In this document: positions 45,717 to 59,003 of the stretch, piece after piece | Position numbering within the stretch: position 1 is the first letter of the stretch | Layout of the letters: each line of letters begins with the position of its first letter | Assembly (NCBI GenBank): GCA_963966185.1 | Contig: CAWZYM010000075.1 | Coordinates: forward strand, 242,001-306,000 | Direction: 5' to 3' | Length of the DNA: 64,000 nt | Source of the DNA: Rhabditoides inermis | Lineage: Eukaryota > Nematoda > Chromadorea > Rhabditida > Rhabditidae | Translations under genes and position numbers: made by a program | The notes under the pieces: model-generated | What the model was told of the DNA's origin: nothing | The model's database searches: none | The model's input: the letters and a program-made list of their open reading frames with translations, nothing else

Positions 45717-47692
45717 TTAGCAGGTGTGCCTGTCCCTGACACCCCAGCCTGATGACTCATCGCTCAAACAACTCCACCACGCGGCTCCTCCCACACAAAT
45801 ACAAAACACAACTCTGATCCACACCCGAAAACAAGGCCAATCAGTGTGGGTGGCGACCAGAGGCAAAAAGGCTTTGAGTGACTCATCTGGCCGCCAGTAG
45901 AGGACCACACTGGCGTCATCTTTCAGACACGCAACGTGCACTCTTGACGCTCTCGCTGCCGTTGACAAGAATAATCGATTCAGCACACTTATTATTCGGT
46001 GCTGCAGCTGCCGTCTTCGGGAAGGAAATGAACACGGAGCCGGCAGCAGAAGCCACTACCCGATGACCGATGTCAAAACAAAACAGCCGAAGGCGGTAGT
46101 CGCCACTATCGTCACACCTATCTCCCGTTTTCCCTTCTCTCGCCTCGTTACATCGACGCCTTCCCACGATAGAATTGCCTCGCCTCAAATCCACAAACAA
46201 CTATGGGCAGTTAATTAAGAAAAGAGCGCACGACTGCGGTAATCCACAGCCATCTAATCCAGATAAAAGAAAAATAGAGGCAACACGGCCACGAAGCGAG
46301 AGTGCATTTCTTGGAACGAATAGAGGAAAACTATGACATAAGTATGAGAAAGAGATCGAGCAATAACAGTAGTATCTAGCATATGCCCGCAGCCCGCACA
46401 CCCACTCATCTCCTAAACAGATTATACGCGCTGATGCCACTCAACGCATCATTCACGAGCACATTCGCATATTATATTCGACATCCTATAAACAACTAGA
46501 AACCTTCGACGACCATGATGTCGAAATCAATACAAAAAGCGAAATTTCACGCACAACTGCACACTGCGGCGAGAGAGAAAGATTTGCAACAATGTTAACG
46601 ACGGCGGCGTACATGTATCGAAATATGGCCTGCCAGCGACAGACTGCGAACCTGATTCAAAGCAGGAGAAACGCACTGCAAGCATTATTTAAATCGCAAT
46701 AGGACAACGGGCTGAAGCAGTGGACAGCGAGATGGGCAGGCATCCCAGTCACTCAGCATACTCAATTTCCTATTTCCAGCGAGATGCCAGTATTCTCGAA
46801 AGAAAAATCAAATGTAAGAAGCAAACACATTTAATATTACTCCAGCAAACTATAAAAAATTGCCCATAACTTCCATACGCTAACTTCCATGCAAAAGATG
46901 TTACTATCGATTTCGCTGTCACGAGTCAAATGTTTTTTTTAAACATCACAGTTGTACCACTTCCATGGCCAGCGCTAACGCTAAGCGCATGACGCTTATG
47001 CTAGGCAACATCCAAAAATATTTGAGCAAAAGACGGTGACGAACACGCTCACGCCGGACGGGAAACAGAATAGTTCCATCGCGCCGAGTAGTCGCGCTCA
47101 GTGGGGTAGAGCAGAGGAAGAAAGAGAGTTAGGCAGCTTGCTGAAATAGCGCGCACAACAAGACAGGAAGATCGCACTGAATTTCAGCTGCAAGCGAGGT
47201 AGATCGCAGTACTATCGCTTTGGCACAGACTAGCATGACCATAGTGGGCAGACGCGTCAACGCAACCGCGTCTTCGTATACGATGCCGTGCATACAACGA
47301 GGCATAGAGCGTAGCGGAGGGCCAGCATAGGTCAATTGGCATCGATTGCACGCGGACGCGGACGCACAATTCTATGGCCAGAGCTGCTGTTCGCAACAAG
47401 AGAAAAATATAGACACCATCTACATGCAGTCTTCTCCTAACTGATCCGATCATCTTTGCTCACGTTTCCGTTAACCGCTTCGCATTAATTTAAGGTAGAA
47501 AAAAAAACAATAATGGTTCGAACAAATTAACGAGAAAATGCAGGTATTATCAACGTCATTGAACATTTTAGTCGCACTCGAACAAAAAACAGAAACAAAT
47601 TTATAGCAACTTTTATCGTGACGAGAAGACGATCTATGAATAAAATACAGTTTATCTAACATTAGTGTGTTCTACAATCAGTAGACCCATGT
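45717..47692. other. no gene seen
   Basis: About 2 kb without a consistent exon chain or domain on either strand. It includes a GC-rich inverted stretch near 46.97 kb (GCGCTAACGCTAAGCGCATG) and AT-rich runs. It could hold 3' sequence of COX5B. Confidence 0.4.
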
Positions 47693-48278
47693 TTAGATGG
47701 ACTCGGGGTCGGCGTCGATGGCCTTGAACCAGTGTCCGCACTCGCACCTCTTGGGCGATCCCTTGCGGATGGTCATGAAGTTGACGTGTCCGCTGTCAGG
47801 CTCACCTGAAATTTCAGCATTAAAACATATTTACCAGGATCTTTCAAAAGGAATTACATGAAATATAGGTATAAGAACAAAATCAAAGAAGCAAGTGAAA
47901 AATATAAAACCGTACACATGCATCCGATAATCTTGTCGTCGAAGTGAGACGGAACAAGGTTGGGCTTCTCCTGAGTGGTGGCCTCCGCACGGTAGTAGAC
48001 CTTCGGCTCGTAACGCTAAAAAAACCCATAAGAACCAGTATACACATATACATTACAAGATTACAACAACATAAGAAAAGAACACGTACGTCGTCTCCAG
48101 CAAGACGAGCGAGAAGCATCTTCTTCTCACGTCCAGTGGCATGCTCGAGAGGGTCCGGGTAGTATCCGTAGTCTTCGGGGCTAGCCTCGGTGGCGAGAGT
48201 GCGGCGTCCGGCCAGAGCAGCGACAGGGGTCCTCTTGGTGAGGTTAGCCATAACGGCACGCACCGCCAGCTGGGCCAT
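47693..48278 (-). CDS. COX5B: cytochrome c oxidase subunit 5B
   Basis: Three exons from ATG 48278 to TAA 47693 give about 133 aa. The N-terminus (MAQLAVRAVMANLTKRTPVA) is a basic, amphipathic mitochondrial presequence. The mature part has the subunit 5B/IV pattern with zinc ligands as two close Cys pairs, GCMCEP and KRCECGHWFK; the RCECG form is usual in invertebrates. It is a nuclear-encoded inner-membrane complex IV subunit facing the matrix. The second intron starts with GTACGG, and splicing ATGT/GTACGG is needed to avoid a premature stop. It is divergently arranged with the cathepsin gene 1.15 kb away. Confidence 0.93.
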
Positions 48279-49431
48279 CTTACTGCAAAAATGACAATAG
48301 TCAATCGCAAGAAAACGAGATATTGGAAAAACAGCGCAGTTACATGTAAATACGCAATTACACAGGAAAATAACATTTGATACGAACGATAGCATTCCGT
48401 GAAAAATCACCACGATCAGAATAAACACGTTAAAATAATATCGCGTCACACAGGTAATAAACTGATTATGAAAAGATGCACGACTCCAGATATTCCCTAT
48501 TAAATCAATCAATATGCATACATCAGAAACATACAAACTTGCCCAATTGGTAAACATGTACCGAAAACGGTCTTGTTTATTTAGACACAACAGATCGATA
48601 ACTTCAATAAATACTTTACAAAACTAATAATGTTAGTTTGCAAACATACCTTGATACCGCCCGTATAACGGTAACTTTTACCTTAGACTTCAGTTGTATC
48701 GCGTCGGGACCAAATTGTGAAAAGAGGGAGTTTTTAAATTATTTCAGTGTCAGAATTATGCAATAAAAAGATAACATTTAGATCAATAAATCAATAAATG
48801 TAGGTGATGCACAATAATTGTTTTCACCAGTATGTATTGCACTTAGATCCAGTTTTTTTTTTCAAATCAAATAGATCCAGTTCGTTTCAAAACTATCTCT
48901 GATGGGATTTATCTAGAGATGTATGTCTTTTCTATGTTTATGTTGTAAATTACAGACAATCATTTCCATCACAATGTCAAGAATATATTCTACTCCTTAT
49001 ATTTTTATCTTATGGTGCTGGTCAGTGTCTGTCTACTGACCGCTACTTATCTGTCCCTTGCAAGGATCAATGGAGCAAAATCCAAACATTTTTCCACAGA
49101 TCACATCACCACAATCACATGACTCGCAATCACCTCCCACATCTCCGAGATTCAAAAACAAAAGTACTTGGAACAGGGTATATATTCGTGGAAGTTCATC
49201 TCTCCTGCGAGTCAGCTGTCAATCTCCCCTCAAATGCCCTCTCCTCGAAAAAATCGGACAGACATTCGCTATCACACTGACCGCTTTGCCTCTGATAAGA
49301 TACCATATATCAATGCCTTTATAACAACCCCCTCGGAATAGCTTTCATTCGGCCTTCTGACTATTTTTCTCTTTTCGTATACCCGAGTGCCTACCGTCTA
49401 CCTTACCTACGCCTACCGTACCCCTTGCAGG
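48279..49431. other. divergent promoter region, COX5B/cathepsin Z
   Basis: Contains a likely 5' UTR intron of COX5B (acceptor just before the ATG) and the cathepsin upstream region, which ends in CTACCGTACCCCTTGCAG right before its ATG. No other gene found. Confidence 0.45.
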
Positions 49432-50488
49432 ATGCGCGGCAGTCTTATCCTTCTTCTGCTAGTGGGGGCAGCTCTCGCCTCGCACCATCACAAGAAGACC
49501 GGCGGACGCAACCGCTACAATCTCCGCGGATGCTACAAGAAGAGCGACCGCGTCTATGAGCACAAGTGAGTATCCACGATTTTCTGTCCATGTCCCTTTC
49601 TGATCTTGTCTCTTCAGGCTTCGCTCTCGCCACTACGAGTCCGCCTCTTTCGACGCCGATGCTCTTCCCGAGTCTTGGGACTGGCGCAACGTCGGCGGAG
49701 TGAACTTTGTCTCCCCTGACCGCAACCAGCACATCCCTCAGTGTGAGTCCCTCTCTCACCTCTCCCATCCCACCCTCTCTTCTCTCAGACTGCGGTTCGT
49801 GCTGGGCTTTCGGAGCGACGTCGGCGCTGGCTGACCGCATCAACATCAAGAGGCAGAACGCTTGGCCGACCGCCCTTCTCTCAGTGCAGCAGGTCATCGA
49901 CTGTTCCGGTGCCGGCACGTGCGCGGCCGGAGGAGAGGCCGGAGCCGTCTACAAGTACGCCCACGAGCACGGAATCCCCCATGAGACCTGCAACAACTAC
50001 CAGGCCAAGGACCAGGGTCAGTCTCCCCCCCCCTCTCTCTCTCTCTCTCAACTCCCTCCCTTTCAGCATGCAATGGCTACAACCAGTGCGGTTCGTGCTG
50101 GCCCGGAAACTGCTTCTCCATCTCCAACTACACTCTCTACAAGGTCAAGGAGTACGGAACGGTGCGCGGCATCGACAAGATGAAGGCTGAGATCATGAAG
50201 CACGGCCCCATCGCTTGCGGAATCGCTGCCACTCAGGCGTTCGAGACGTATGCCGGAGGAGTGTACAAGGAGGTGACCAACGAGGACATCGATCACATCA
50301 TCTCTGTGGTGGGATGGGGAGTCGACCACGACACCGGAGTCAAGTACTGGATCGGACGCAACAGCTGGGGAACTCCGTGGGGAGAGCAGGGATGGTTCCG
50401 CGTCGTCACCTCCGAGTACAAGAACGGAGGCAGCAAGTACAACCTCAAGATCGAGGAGGACTGCGTCTGGGCCGACCCCATCGTCTAA
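49432..50488 (+). CDS. CTSZ: cathepsin Z (cathepsin X), papain-family carboxypeptidase
   Basis: Four exons, ATG 49432 to TAA 50486-50488, about 305 aa, the usual length. A signal peptide ([17 protein letters not shown]) is followed by the short propeptide typical of this cathepsin. The HIP-type mini-loop NQHIPQ sits right before the active-site block YCGSCWAFG, which distinguishes cathepsin Z from other papain-family members. Catalytic His lies in [12 protein letters not shown] and Asn in [11 protein letters not shown]. The Cys-rich [15 protein letters not shown] block also fits. It is a lysosomal or secreted carboxymonopeptidase. Introns are about 45-55 bp. The acceptor directly before the ATG implies a 5' UTR intron or trans-splice site. 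Confidence 0.95.
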
Positions 50489-50547
50489 ACACCATAATAG
50501 TCTCGCGACACACTCACACTTGGCTGTATCTATATGAAACGCTTTCA

Positions 50548-50553
50548 ATAAAT
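50548..50553 (+). terminator. poly(A) signal AATAAA
   Basis: 60 bp past the cathepsin Z stop. The convergent HINT1 stop is 82 bp further, so the two 3' ends nearly touch. Confidence 0.6.
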
Positions 50554-50634
50554 ATTTACTTACAGATATTATAGACAACAACAGATAGAAAACGGTAAAT
50601 TGACAGCATAGATGTACTATATTAGAGAAAGTAG

Positions 50635-51204
<570 letters not shown>

Positions 51205-51799
51205 CTAGAAACAGCAGTAAACTACACAACAAAACACAAAAACAAACAAAAATAAACAAATAAGGGCATACTTCGATGCAGGTAAACTGCTTTGAGACCT
51301 GCACGGTTAGTGAAATTCAAAATAACAGTCGCGTAAATAGTGCTCGCTCGTTTGAAAATAATTATTTCTCTTTCCGTCTTTGCTTTTTCTGCAGTATGCG
51401 CACTGTGCGCATGACGACCTAATCAATCGATTCTTTCTAAGGACGCTCATTTATGACCATCTATGAAATCACATAAAATGTATTTTCTTGATAACAAACT
51501 CTGTTCTTTATGTTCAGCTTGTTTCTATATCTACTTGGTGATATTGAATTTGTTTGTTTCTTGATTCACCCGATGTCATCATGTATTTCTTCGGGTATCT
51601 TATCATAAATCGTCGTCTGTAATGTCGTCTCTCTGACGTTGTCGCTGTCATGTTGATTGTTCATTTCAGGGCTCGGGCTGGTTGGCCGGTTGTTATGCGC
51701 TGATTGTATTCACGGCAGCGTATTAGTTTTATCACTATTCTAACTCGGTGAGTGTGTACCTTACTTTTTAGTACTGTATATGTTTGTTGTTTAGGCGAA
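51205..51799. other. divergent promoter region, HINT1/ABCB7
   Basis: About 600 bp between two oppositely oriented genes. A TTTAG acceptor lies just before the ABCB7 ATG, so the region includes 5' UTR intron sequence. No further gene. Confidence 0.45.
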
Positions 51800-54700
51800 A
51801 TGATGTCGATGCGAGCAGCCGCGCAAGCTATTCGGCACTCATGCGCACAGTACTCGGGCCGCAAGGTGACTATTTACCTCTTACCTGTGACGTGTGTTAT
51901 TATCGTTGTCAAGTAGATATAGTTAATCTAACTAGTTGCTTCAGTTTGTCTCGGTTCGTTCCTTTTCACAACTCGCCCGTCCGCTCCGCAATGGAAACAC
52001 TCTCAAAGTCCTCCAGCACAATGTGAGTACTGCTGCAAAATATGTGTAGTTATGCCCCCCGTTGTCGCAGAAGGGCGTTGTGAAGCAAGTTACGCGAGGA
52101 TGCTTCCATCCCGGAGCCAGCACACAAGTCCCCATGAAGGTGGGTATTATGTTATCAATTGCCGGGCGGGAGATGATCACTCTGTGCAGGTCGGCATGAA
52201 GGAGTTGTCTGGATGGGACCTGGTGAAGAAGTTGTTGCACTATGTGTGGCCGGCCGGCAACTGGACTCTCAAGCGTCGCGTCATCCTCGCCATGGCACTC
52301 CTCATTGGATCCAAGGTATAGTTTTGTGATTGCATCACTTTTGTCAATATTTGGTAATGTTGATTATACTTATGAATGCAGATCGCGAACGTGACGGTGC
52401 CGTTCTTGTACCGTGACGCCATCAACTTCTACAACGAGAAGGCTCCCGAGTTCATGAAACTGCAGTTCGAAACGCCCGCGCAGACCATATTCACTACAGG
52501 AGTTTGCATCATCATCGCATGTCAGTTGCATACTTACTTTCTCCTTTTCACTAATGTACATTTTATAGACGGTCTGGCCCGCTCGTCGGCGTCTCTGATG
52601 CACGAGCTGCGTAACGCTGTCTTCTCCCGGTGAGTCGTCTCCACTTCGCCCCTTTGCCCCCTTGCCCCCGTCCCACTCACCCCTCCCGTGCAGTGTGGCG
52701 CAGAACTCTGTGCGGACAATCGCCCGCCGCATCTTCCTCCATCTCCACTCACTCGACCTCTCCTTCCATCTCAGCAGGCGTACCGGAGGACTCTCCAAGG
52801 CAGTCGGTAAACACATGTTCTCGTTGTTGTATTCATTGTGAATTTAGATCGCGGCACTCGCGGAATGAGCTTTGTGCTCAACTCGCTCGTCTTCAACGTC
52901 GTGCCCACTGCGCTGGAGATGGTCATGGTGAGTGTTTGTGTTTCTCTCCCTCTTCCTCCCCTTTTCTCTATCTATTTATCCATCTATCACCTTCTTCCGT
53001 TCAGGTATGTGGAATCTTCATGAACACTCTGGGAAGCGAGTTTGCTCTGATGACCGCCGGCAGTGTCGGTATGTACGCAGTCGCCACCCTAGGAATCACT
53101 CAGTGAGTGTTTCGACTTTTTGATTGACTTCGAGTATATGTATTGATTTATTGATTAGGTGGCGCACCAAGTTCCGTCACGAGATGAACCAGGCGGACAA
53201 CGACGCGGGCAACAAGGCGGTCGACTCGCTCATCAACTACGAGACTGTCAAGGTGGGTGGAGCTGGCAAGGAAAGAGGGAAGCAGGAAGGTAGAGATAAC
53301 CAATCGTTGGTTTCAGTACTTTAACAATGAGAAGTTCGAGGCGAAGCGCTACGACCACTTCCTCAAGCAGTACGAGCACGCTAGTCTCAAGGTAGCAAAG
53401 CAATATTGCTTGATTATTGTATTATTGATGCATGTAATACATTATGTTACACAATTTGTCGTTTTTTAGACGACGACGTCTCTGGCTCTTCTCAACTTCT
53501 CGCAGAACGCCATTTTCTCGGCCGGTCTGATTGGAGTCATGTGCCTCGCTGCCAACAAGATCTCCACCGGTACGCTTTTATTGGTTTTGATTGAATACGA
53601 ATATTGAAATATTGATTGATTAGCTCGGTGTTACAGGTCAGCTGACGGTGGGAGACCTGGTTCTCGCCAACACTCTGCTCTTCCAGATGAGCATTCCCCT
53701 CAACTTCCTTGGTGAGTGGTGTTATTGATTGATTGATCGTTTCATTTATTATTATTTTTTGTTTTATTTTTTTCGCAATGGTTGTGTTTTGAGGTTCTGT
53801 GTACCGCGAGGTGCGTCAGGGTCTGATTGACATGAACACGATGTTCTCGCTTCTGTCCATCAAGCCTTCCATCACCGAGAAACCCGATGCCAAGCCAATT
53901 GTCGTCGACAGCAAGAATGTGAGTGGAGTGCTTCAAGATTCGAAGATGAAATCATTGATCTGTTCTTTCAGGACATTACCGTCAAGTTCTCGGACGTGCA
54001 CTTTGGCTACCTGCCAGAGAAGCCGATCCTTCGCGGACTCGACCTCGAGATCCCAGCCGGGAAGAAGGTGGCTATCGTGGGAGGGTCTGGATCCGGGTGA
54101 GTGTGAGAGAGGGAGAGGGAGAGGGAGGAGACGGATGAGTATGGATGGCGGCTTGCAGCAAGTCGACGATCGTCCGTCTGCTGTACCGCCTGTACGATTC
54201 GGAGGCGGGCGGCATCCAAGTGAACGGAGTGGACGTGAAGGATGCCCAGCTCCTCTCCCTCAGACAAAACATCTCCATTGTGCCCCAGGTGAGCACAATT
54301 ATATACATATCATGCTGATCGTATCATACATTTATGAGAGTATGTGATTGAAGGAGTGCGTTCTGTTCCACGACACTATCTACTACAACCTGGCGTATGG
54401 CCGACCGGATGCGACGAGGGAGGAGGTGGGTGGAGGGAGCAGGAGGAGGGGAGAGGGAGCAGTGGCTGAGTGACTGAGTGTGCGTAGGTGGAGGAGGCAG
54501 CCCGTCTGGCGGACCTGCACGACTCTGTGATGCGCATGCCGCACGGCTACGAGACCAAGGTCGGCGAGCGCGGACTGAAGCTGTCCGGAGGAGAGAAGCA
54601 GAGGGTCGCCATCGCACGCGCCATTCTCAAGGTGGGAAGAGGGAGGCAGGGAGGGGAGGAGTGACACTGATTGATGGGTGTGTGTGCAGGACTCTCCCCT

Positions 54701-55257
54701 TGTCGTGTATGACGAGGCGACGTCGTCTCTCGATGCCCTCACTGAAGCCAACATCATGCGGTCACTCAAGGGAGCCGTCCAGAAGAGGTGATCAGAACAT
54801 GAGAGGAGGTGAGAAACCGTCTCGTTTGTTCAGGACGTCTTTGTTCATTGCGCACCGTCTGGCGACGATTGTCGACTCTGATATCATCTACGTGCTCAAG
54901 GGTGAGTGGAGAGTAGAGTGGATGATGTGATGATGTGTTTTGCTGCTCCTTGGTTGGATTGGAATGGATGTGAGTGGTGTGTGTTCAGAGGGACAGGTGG
55001 CTGAGAAGGGCTCGCACCAGGAGCTGCTCTCCCGACCAGCTTCCCTCTATGCCGAGCTATGGCGCTCCCAGAACCAGCACGGCGCAGTAGTCCCTGTGAG
55101 TCTCCATTCTCTCTTCGCTCTCCCCTCTATCCTCTCCCTCTCTTTCCCATTCTCTCTGACTCTCCCTCTTCAGCCGAAGAAGAAGGTGGAGGAGGATCTT
55201 GAAATTCTCGACTTGGATGAGGACAAGTGCTGTGGATCATCGAGCTGCAATCGATAA
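51800..55257 (+). CDS. ABCB7: mitochondrial ABC transporter ABCB7/Atm1
   Basis: About 15 exons from ATG 51800 to TAA 55255-55257 encode roughly 700 aa. It starts with a basic presequence ([20 protein letters not shown]). A six-helix membrane domain follows (for example [40 protein letters not shown], and the Atm1 hallmark [19 protein letters not shown]), then one ATPase domain: Walker [22 protein letters not shown]-loop IVPQE, signature [17 protein letters not shown], Walker [13 protein letters not shown] and H-loop FIAHRLATI. The C-terminus is Cys-rich (CCGSSSC), as in ABCB7. It exports a glutathione-linked sulfur or Fe-S precursor from the mitochondrial matrix for cytosolic Fe-S assembly. 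All ATPase motifs are intact. Confidence 0.95.
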
Positions 55258-55849
55258 TTGCTCGATTGCGGATCGATTCACAAGTTGCCAAGTTGTTATG
55301 TTGTGTGTTGTTTCAGTCACGGCGGCTGTGGTCACAACCACAACCACGTCTAGAGTATATAGAGAAGATATGAGATGTGTATGAATGCGAATGCGAAACA
55401 GAAGGCGAAAGTAGCAGTTTGTAGATCAGACACGACACTCACTTGATACAGTACCCCACAGAGGTTTATGCTAGGAGTATACATAGATTCTTATGTTGAT
55501 TTGCACACCATTTGCCTTTGCCCCTGCATAGCCAAGAATTAGAGAGTGAAGAGGCGCATTTCGTGATTGATTGTTTATTGATTGGTTGATTCTTAATTAT
55601 TATGCGCAAATGTGTTGTAGATCGTAGCGACATATCGGATAGAGTGAGTGGAGTGTAGAAACTCATGTATCCTTCCCCGTCTTCTCCCACTGTGTTGACA
55701 CCAGTGATTCGTTGTGATAAAGATTTCTATGCTGGTTATGACTTGTTGTTATTGTTTAAATCGAACCGTTTGTATCGGTGCAACGAGCTATCTTAATCGA
55801 TCTTTGACTGTTTTCGTGTGCACTGCATTAATGATTTGTTTGTGTTAGG
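55258..55849. other. intergenic, ABCB7 to TMEM50
   Basis: 3' UTR of ABCB7 and upstream region of TMEM50 on the same strand. No element recognised. Confidence 0.45.
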
Positions 55850-56558
55850 ATGTCTGGGTGTTTCGACCAGATGCACTGCAACTGCAACATTGACTGGGAG
55901 GGGAAGAGGAATGCGATCGCATCGGTCGCCGCCTCTGGACTGTTCTTCTCCGCGTGGTGGCTGATGGTGGGTGGAGAGGAGAAGGGGGAGAGAGGACCCC
56001 CACTGCAGATCGACACTGCTGCCGTGTACGAGAAGGCAGACTGGACGAACGTCTACATCATCATCACCATCGCCAGCTCGGTCGCCATGTTCATGGTGAA
56101 CGCCGTGAGCAACAGCCAGGTGAGTCTCTCCCTCCCTCTCTCCCTCTCCCTCACCGTCTCCCTCTCCCTCTCCCTCTCCCTCTCCCTCTCCCTCTCCCTC
56201 TCCCTCTCCCTCTCCCTCTCCCTCACCGTCTCCCTCTTATCCTCCTCCCTGCCAGGTGCGCGGCGAGTCTCTGTCGGAGGGTCTTCTGGGTACGAAGGGC
56301 GCTCGACTCTGGCTCATGGCCGCCTTTGTTCTCTCGTTCGCTTCTCTCGTCGCGGCCACCTGGGTCCTCTTCTCTGACTACGTCCTTCGCCCCGGAGACC
56401 ACACCGTGAGTCTCTCTCTCTCTCCCTCTCCCTCCCCCCTCTCTCTCATCTCCCCTTTCCAGGTGTGGCCGGGAGTGGCTCTGTTCCTGCACAACTTTAT
56501 GATCTTCGCTGCCTCGCTCGTCTACAAGTTCGGACGCACCGAGGACCTGTGGGGATAA
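55850..56558 (+). CDS. TMEM50: TMEM50-family four-helix membrane protein
   Basis: Four exons from ATG 55850 to TAA 56556-56558 give about 157 aa, matching TMEM50A/B. The N-terminus has the family pattern DWEGKRNAIASVAASGLFFS followed by AWWLM; later helices are NVYIIITIASSVAMFMVNAV, RLWLMAAFVLSFASLVAATW and VWPGVALFLHNFMIFAASLV. It ends YKFGRTEDLWG, close to the conserved end. It is an ER/Golgi or endosomal membrane protein of poorly known function. The second intron is a 118-bp CCCTCT repeat (56116-56233). Confidence 0.92.
56116..56234. repeat. (CCCTCT)n microsatellite
   Basis: Fills almost the whole second intron of TMEM50, between GTGAGT and GCCAG. Confidence 0.95.
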
Positions 56559-57129
56559 GCTCCGCCCACTTTCGCTCCGCCCAGTCACCGCGCAATCAGA
56601 TTCTATCCCATGTCTTTTCCTGTACATAGTTGCTAGTGTTGTGATGACGACTCTCAAATATCTTTTTATCACACTTTCACACTACTTACTGTAACATAAT
56701 TTGTATAATTTATTTCACAAGTTTCATTCGGTGATAAATGGTGATGTGCAAGGTTTTGATTTTTTATCAAGAAAAAAATAGGTCATTTTATGTCGAATAC
56801 GAGCACAGAGCTCGGAATACTGATGAGAAGGTTTACATTAAGGCATCATGATTACCAATTACTGGACACTGGACAGATATAAGTTTATAAAATTTATTTC
56901 ACAAATTTAATTTGGCGAATTGTACACGAATTGTTAGTCGCTATACAATTGTGAGAGAGCATCTAAAACTCACAGAAAGCAAAATAGTAAAACAGAAAAG
57001 TACACGTAAAACGAATGTATTATGAGTAATACGAGAGTAATGAAAAGGCTGAGAGAAATATGAGATATGCTTCACAGTGTGCGGGGTACCGTATGGCAAA
57101 AGATGTAACGACATCACATTAAATAGGTG
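56559..57129. other. convergent 3' spacer
   Basis: 3' ends of TMEM50 (+) and the glycosyltransferase (-). AT-rich with a repeated ATTTATTTCACAA word (56708 and 56888). No gene. Confidence 0.45.
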
Positions 57130-59003
57130 CTACCTAGCGGGAAGCAGTCCGTGTCTCTCGAGCCGCTCCTCCACCTCCTTCCTCCTCTGCTCCTGCTCCT
57201 CCACCACCCGTCCGACCATCGCCCTCCTCTTCTCCTCTCCGATCATGAACGTGTCCTTGTACCTCCAATGCAGATGCGCCCGCGGACCGACACAATCAGA
57301 CAACTCGACTGCAGACAGACTGTCCACCACAGGAGAGTGCCAGCGACCGAACATCATGTGATCGCGGCGTCTCAACACAATACAATCACTACAGCCTATT
57401 CGAGGAGTGGCAAGAGATATGCTCACCTGAGCTGCCATCCGTGTAGTATGAAGTCGCTGGTCGTCCATGCCGATTCGGTGAGCCAGCCATCCCTCGCCCA
57501 CGCAGATGGAGATCCCTTGGGAAGGAGGCGGAGGCCGGAGAGGGAGCGGCCACGGAGAAGCCACTGCACACACACCTCGTAGTCAGAGAGGGACGAGTAG
57601 TCACTGCAAGGGAGGGCGGGTGGGTGGACAGGGAGGAGAAGAGAGAGACCACCCACGTCGCTTTCCTCCACAGCTTTTCGCATTTCTCGCGCTGCGTGTT
57701 CAACTCGGGAGCGGCGAATTCGGCAACGACAGACTGTAAGCAGAACTCTCACTCTCTCTCCCCCTCCCCTTCACTCACATGTAGCGCCCCGTTGTCGCTA
57801 CCGTGGAACGAGTTGGGAAGCTTGTGATAGTAGTCCCCCCAAAAGGCGAGGAAGCGACGAGAGTAATCCACGTTCCTGAAATGAGAAGGTAGAAAGCGAG
57901 AGAAAGAGGGGGAGAGAGAAATAGGGTTCATAAATGTTCATGCTCACCTGAATAGATATGATCCGGCCATAATCTCCTGGTTCATGACTCGGTTATAGAA
58001 AACGACGTGGGTGGTCTCGTCTGCCGGAATGTACTCCTCGATCACTGGAAAACGCGCGCGTTTGAAAAGTACGAGTGTATCAATTCTTTTCTTTCATTCC
58101 TCAGTTAAGTATGTCTTAAATCAAACCTCGGCTCCTCCTTTACTGTATAAACACCGCAATTCCTTGTGTTAAAACCCATATAAATTATTGCAAAATGAAA
58201 TAAGTTCTCAAGTGACAGTGGTTTGGATTGATGACAGCCATGTCTGCATCGATGAAGAGGAGCCACTGCTCGGGCCAATCGGCCGCCAGCCGAGACGCGA
58301 GACAGTGCCGAGCGAACATGAACTGAAACCTCCTATACACTCGCGCTCCCAGCAATCAGTCCTTCAATACAATGTGATCAGCCGCCTGTGTCTCTCATCC
58401 AGTCCATCTACTTTCCAGCTTCCCACTATCACTATCCCCACAGCTATAACGACTTGGGATGCATCTCTGAACTCTCTGAACCCGTTCCGTTGCTCACATC
58501 TCGCTGCGGGCACCACTGTCTCCAGGTGGCATTGGTAGCCATGTCGACTACTCGCAGCGCGTAGCCGTGCCGCCGCGCGTAGCAACCCACCGTCCAGCGG
58601 GCCTGCACATAACAATCACATATCAACTATCACATATCACATAATACAACAAAGAAGCGATCCGAATCTCTCACCTGTGTGTACTGCTCGGCGTTGAGCT
58701 GATCCTTCACCACAATCACGATGCCAATCGACAGAGACGAGTCTGAACAACACCCTCAACAACAACAACAACAAGGCAGCGCCTCGGCCGCCGTACCGTT
58801 CCTGTGTGCAGTGATGGGGACGACGACCTCTCGGTTGTAGCGGTTCATGGCGGATATGAAGGCGACTCCCATGCGAGTCTCCTCGTAGACCAGAACGCAC
58901 ACCAACGCCATGACTGCGACGAGCCATCTGGAAACAGGCGGGTAGAGTAGCTGCTCACTCGTCTCTCACCCTCGTCCTACCTGAGTCGGACGCGTCTCCG
59001 CAT
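57130..59003 (-). CDS. type II membrane glycosyltransferase, DUF273-like
   Basis: About nine exons from ATG 59003 to TAG 57130, roughly 400 aa. A short basic N-terminus (MRRRVRLR) precedes one membrane anchor ([14 protein letters not shown]), the layout of a Golgi type II enzyme. The lumenal part has a nucleotide-sugar DxD block [20 protein letters not shown], then [39 protein letters not shown] and a final basic/acidic helix [18 protein letters not shown]. These blocks match the DUF273 family, best known from nematodes. Substrate unknown. The exon ending CAC-T/GTCACT and the next starting TGATCGAG restore NPNHLIEEY, supporting the model. A GTACGG donor follows HRN. Confidence 0.82.
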
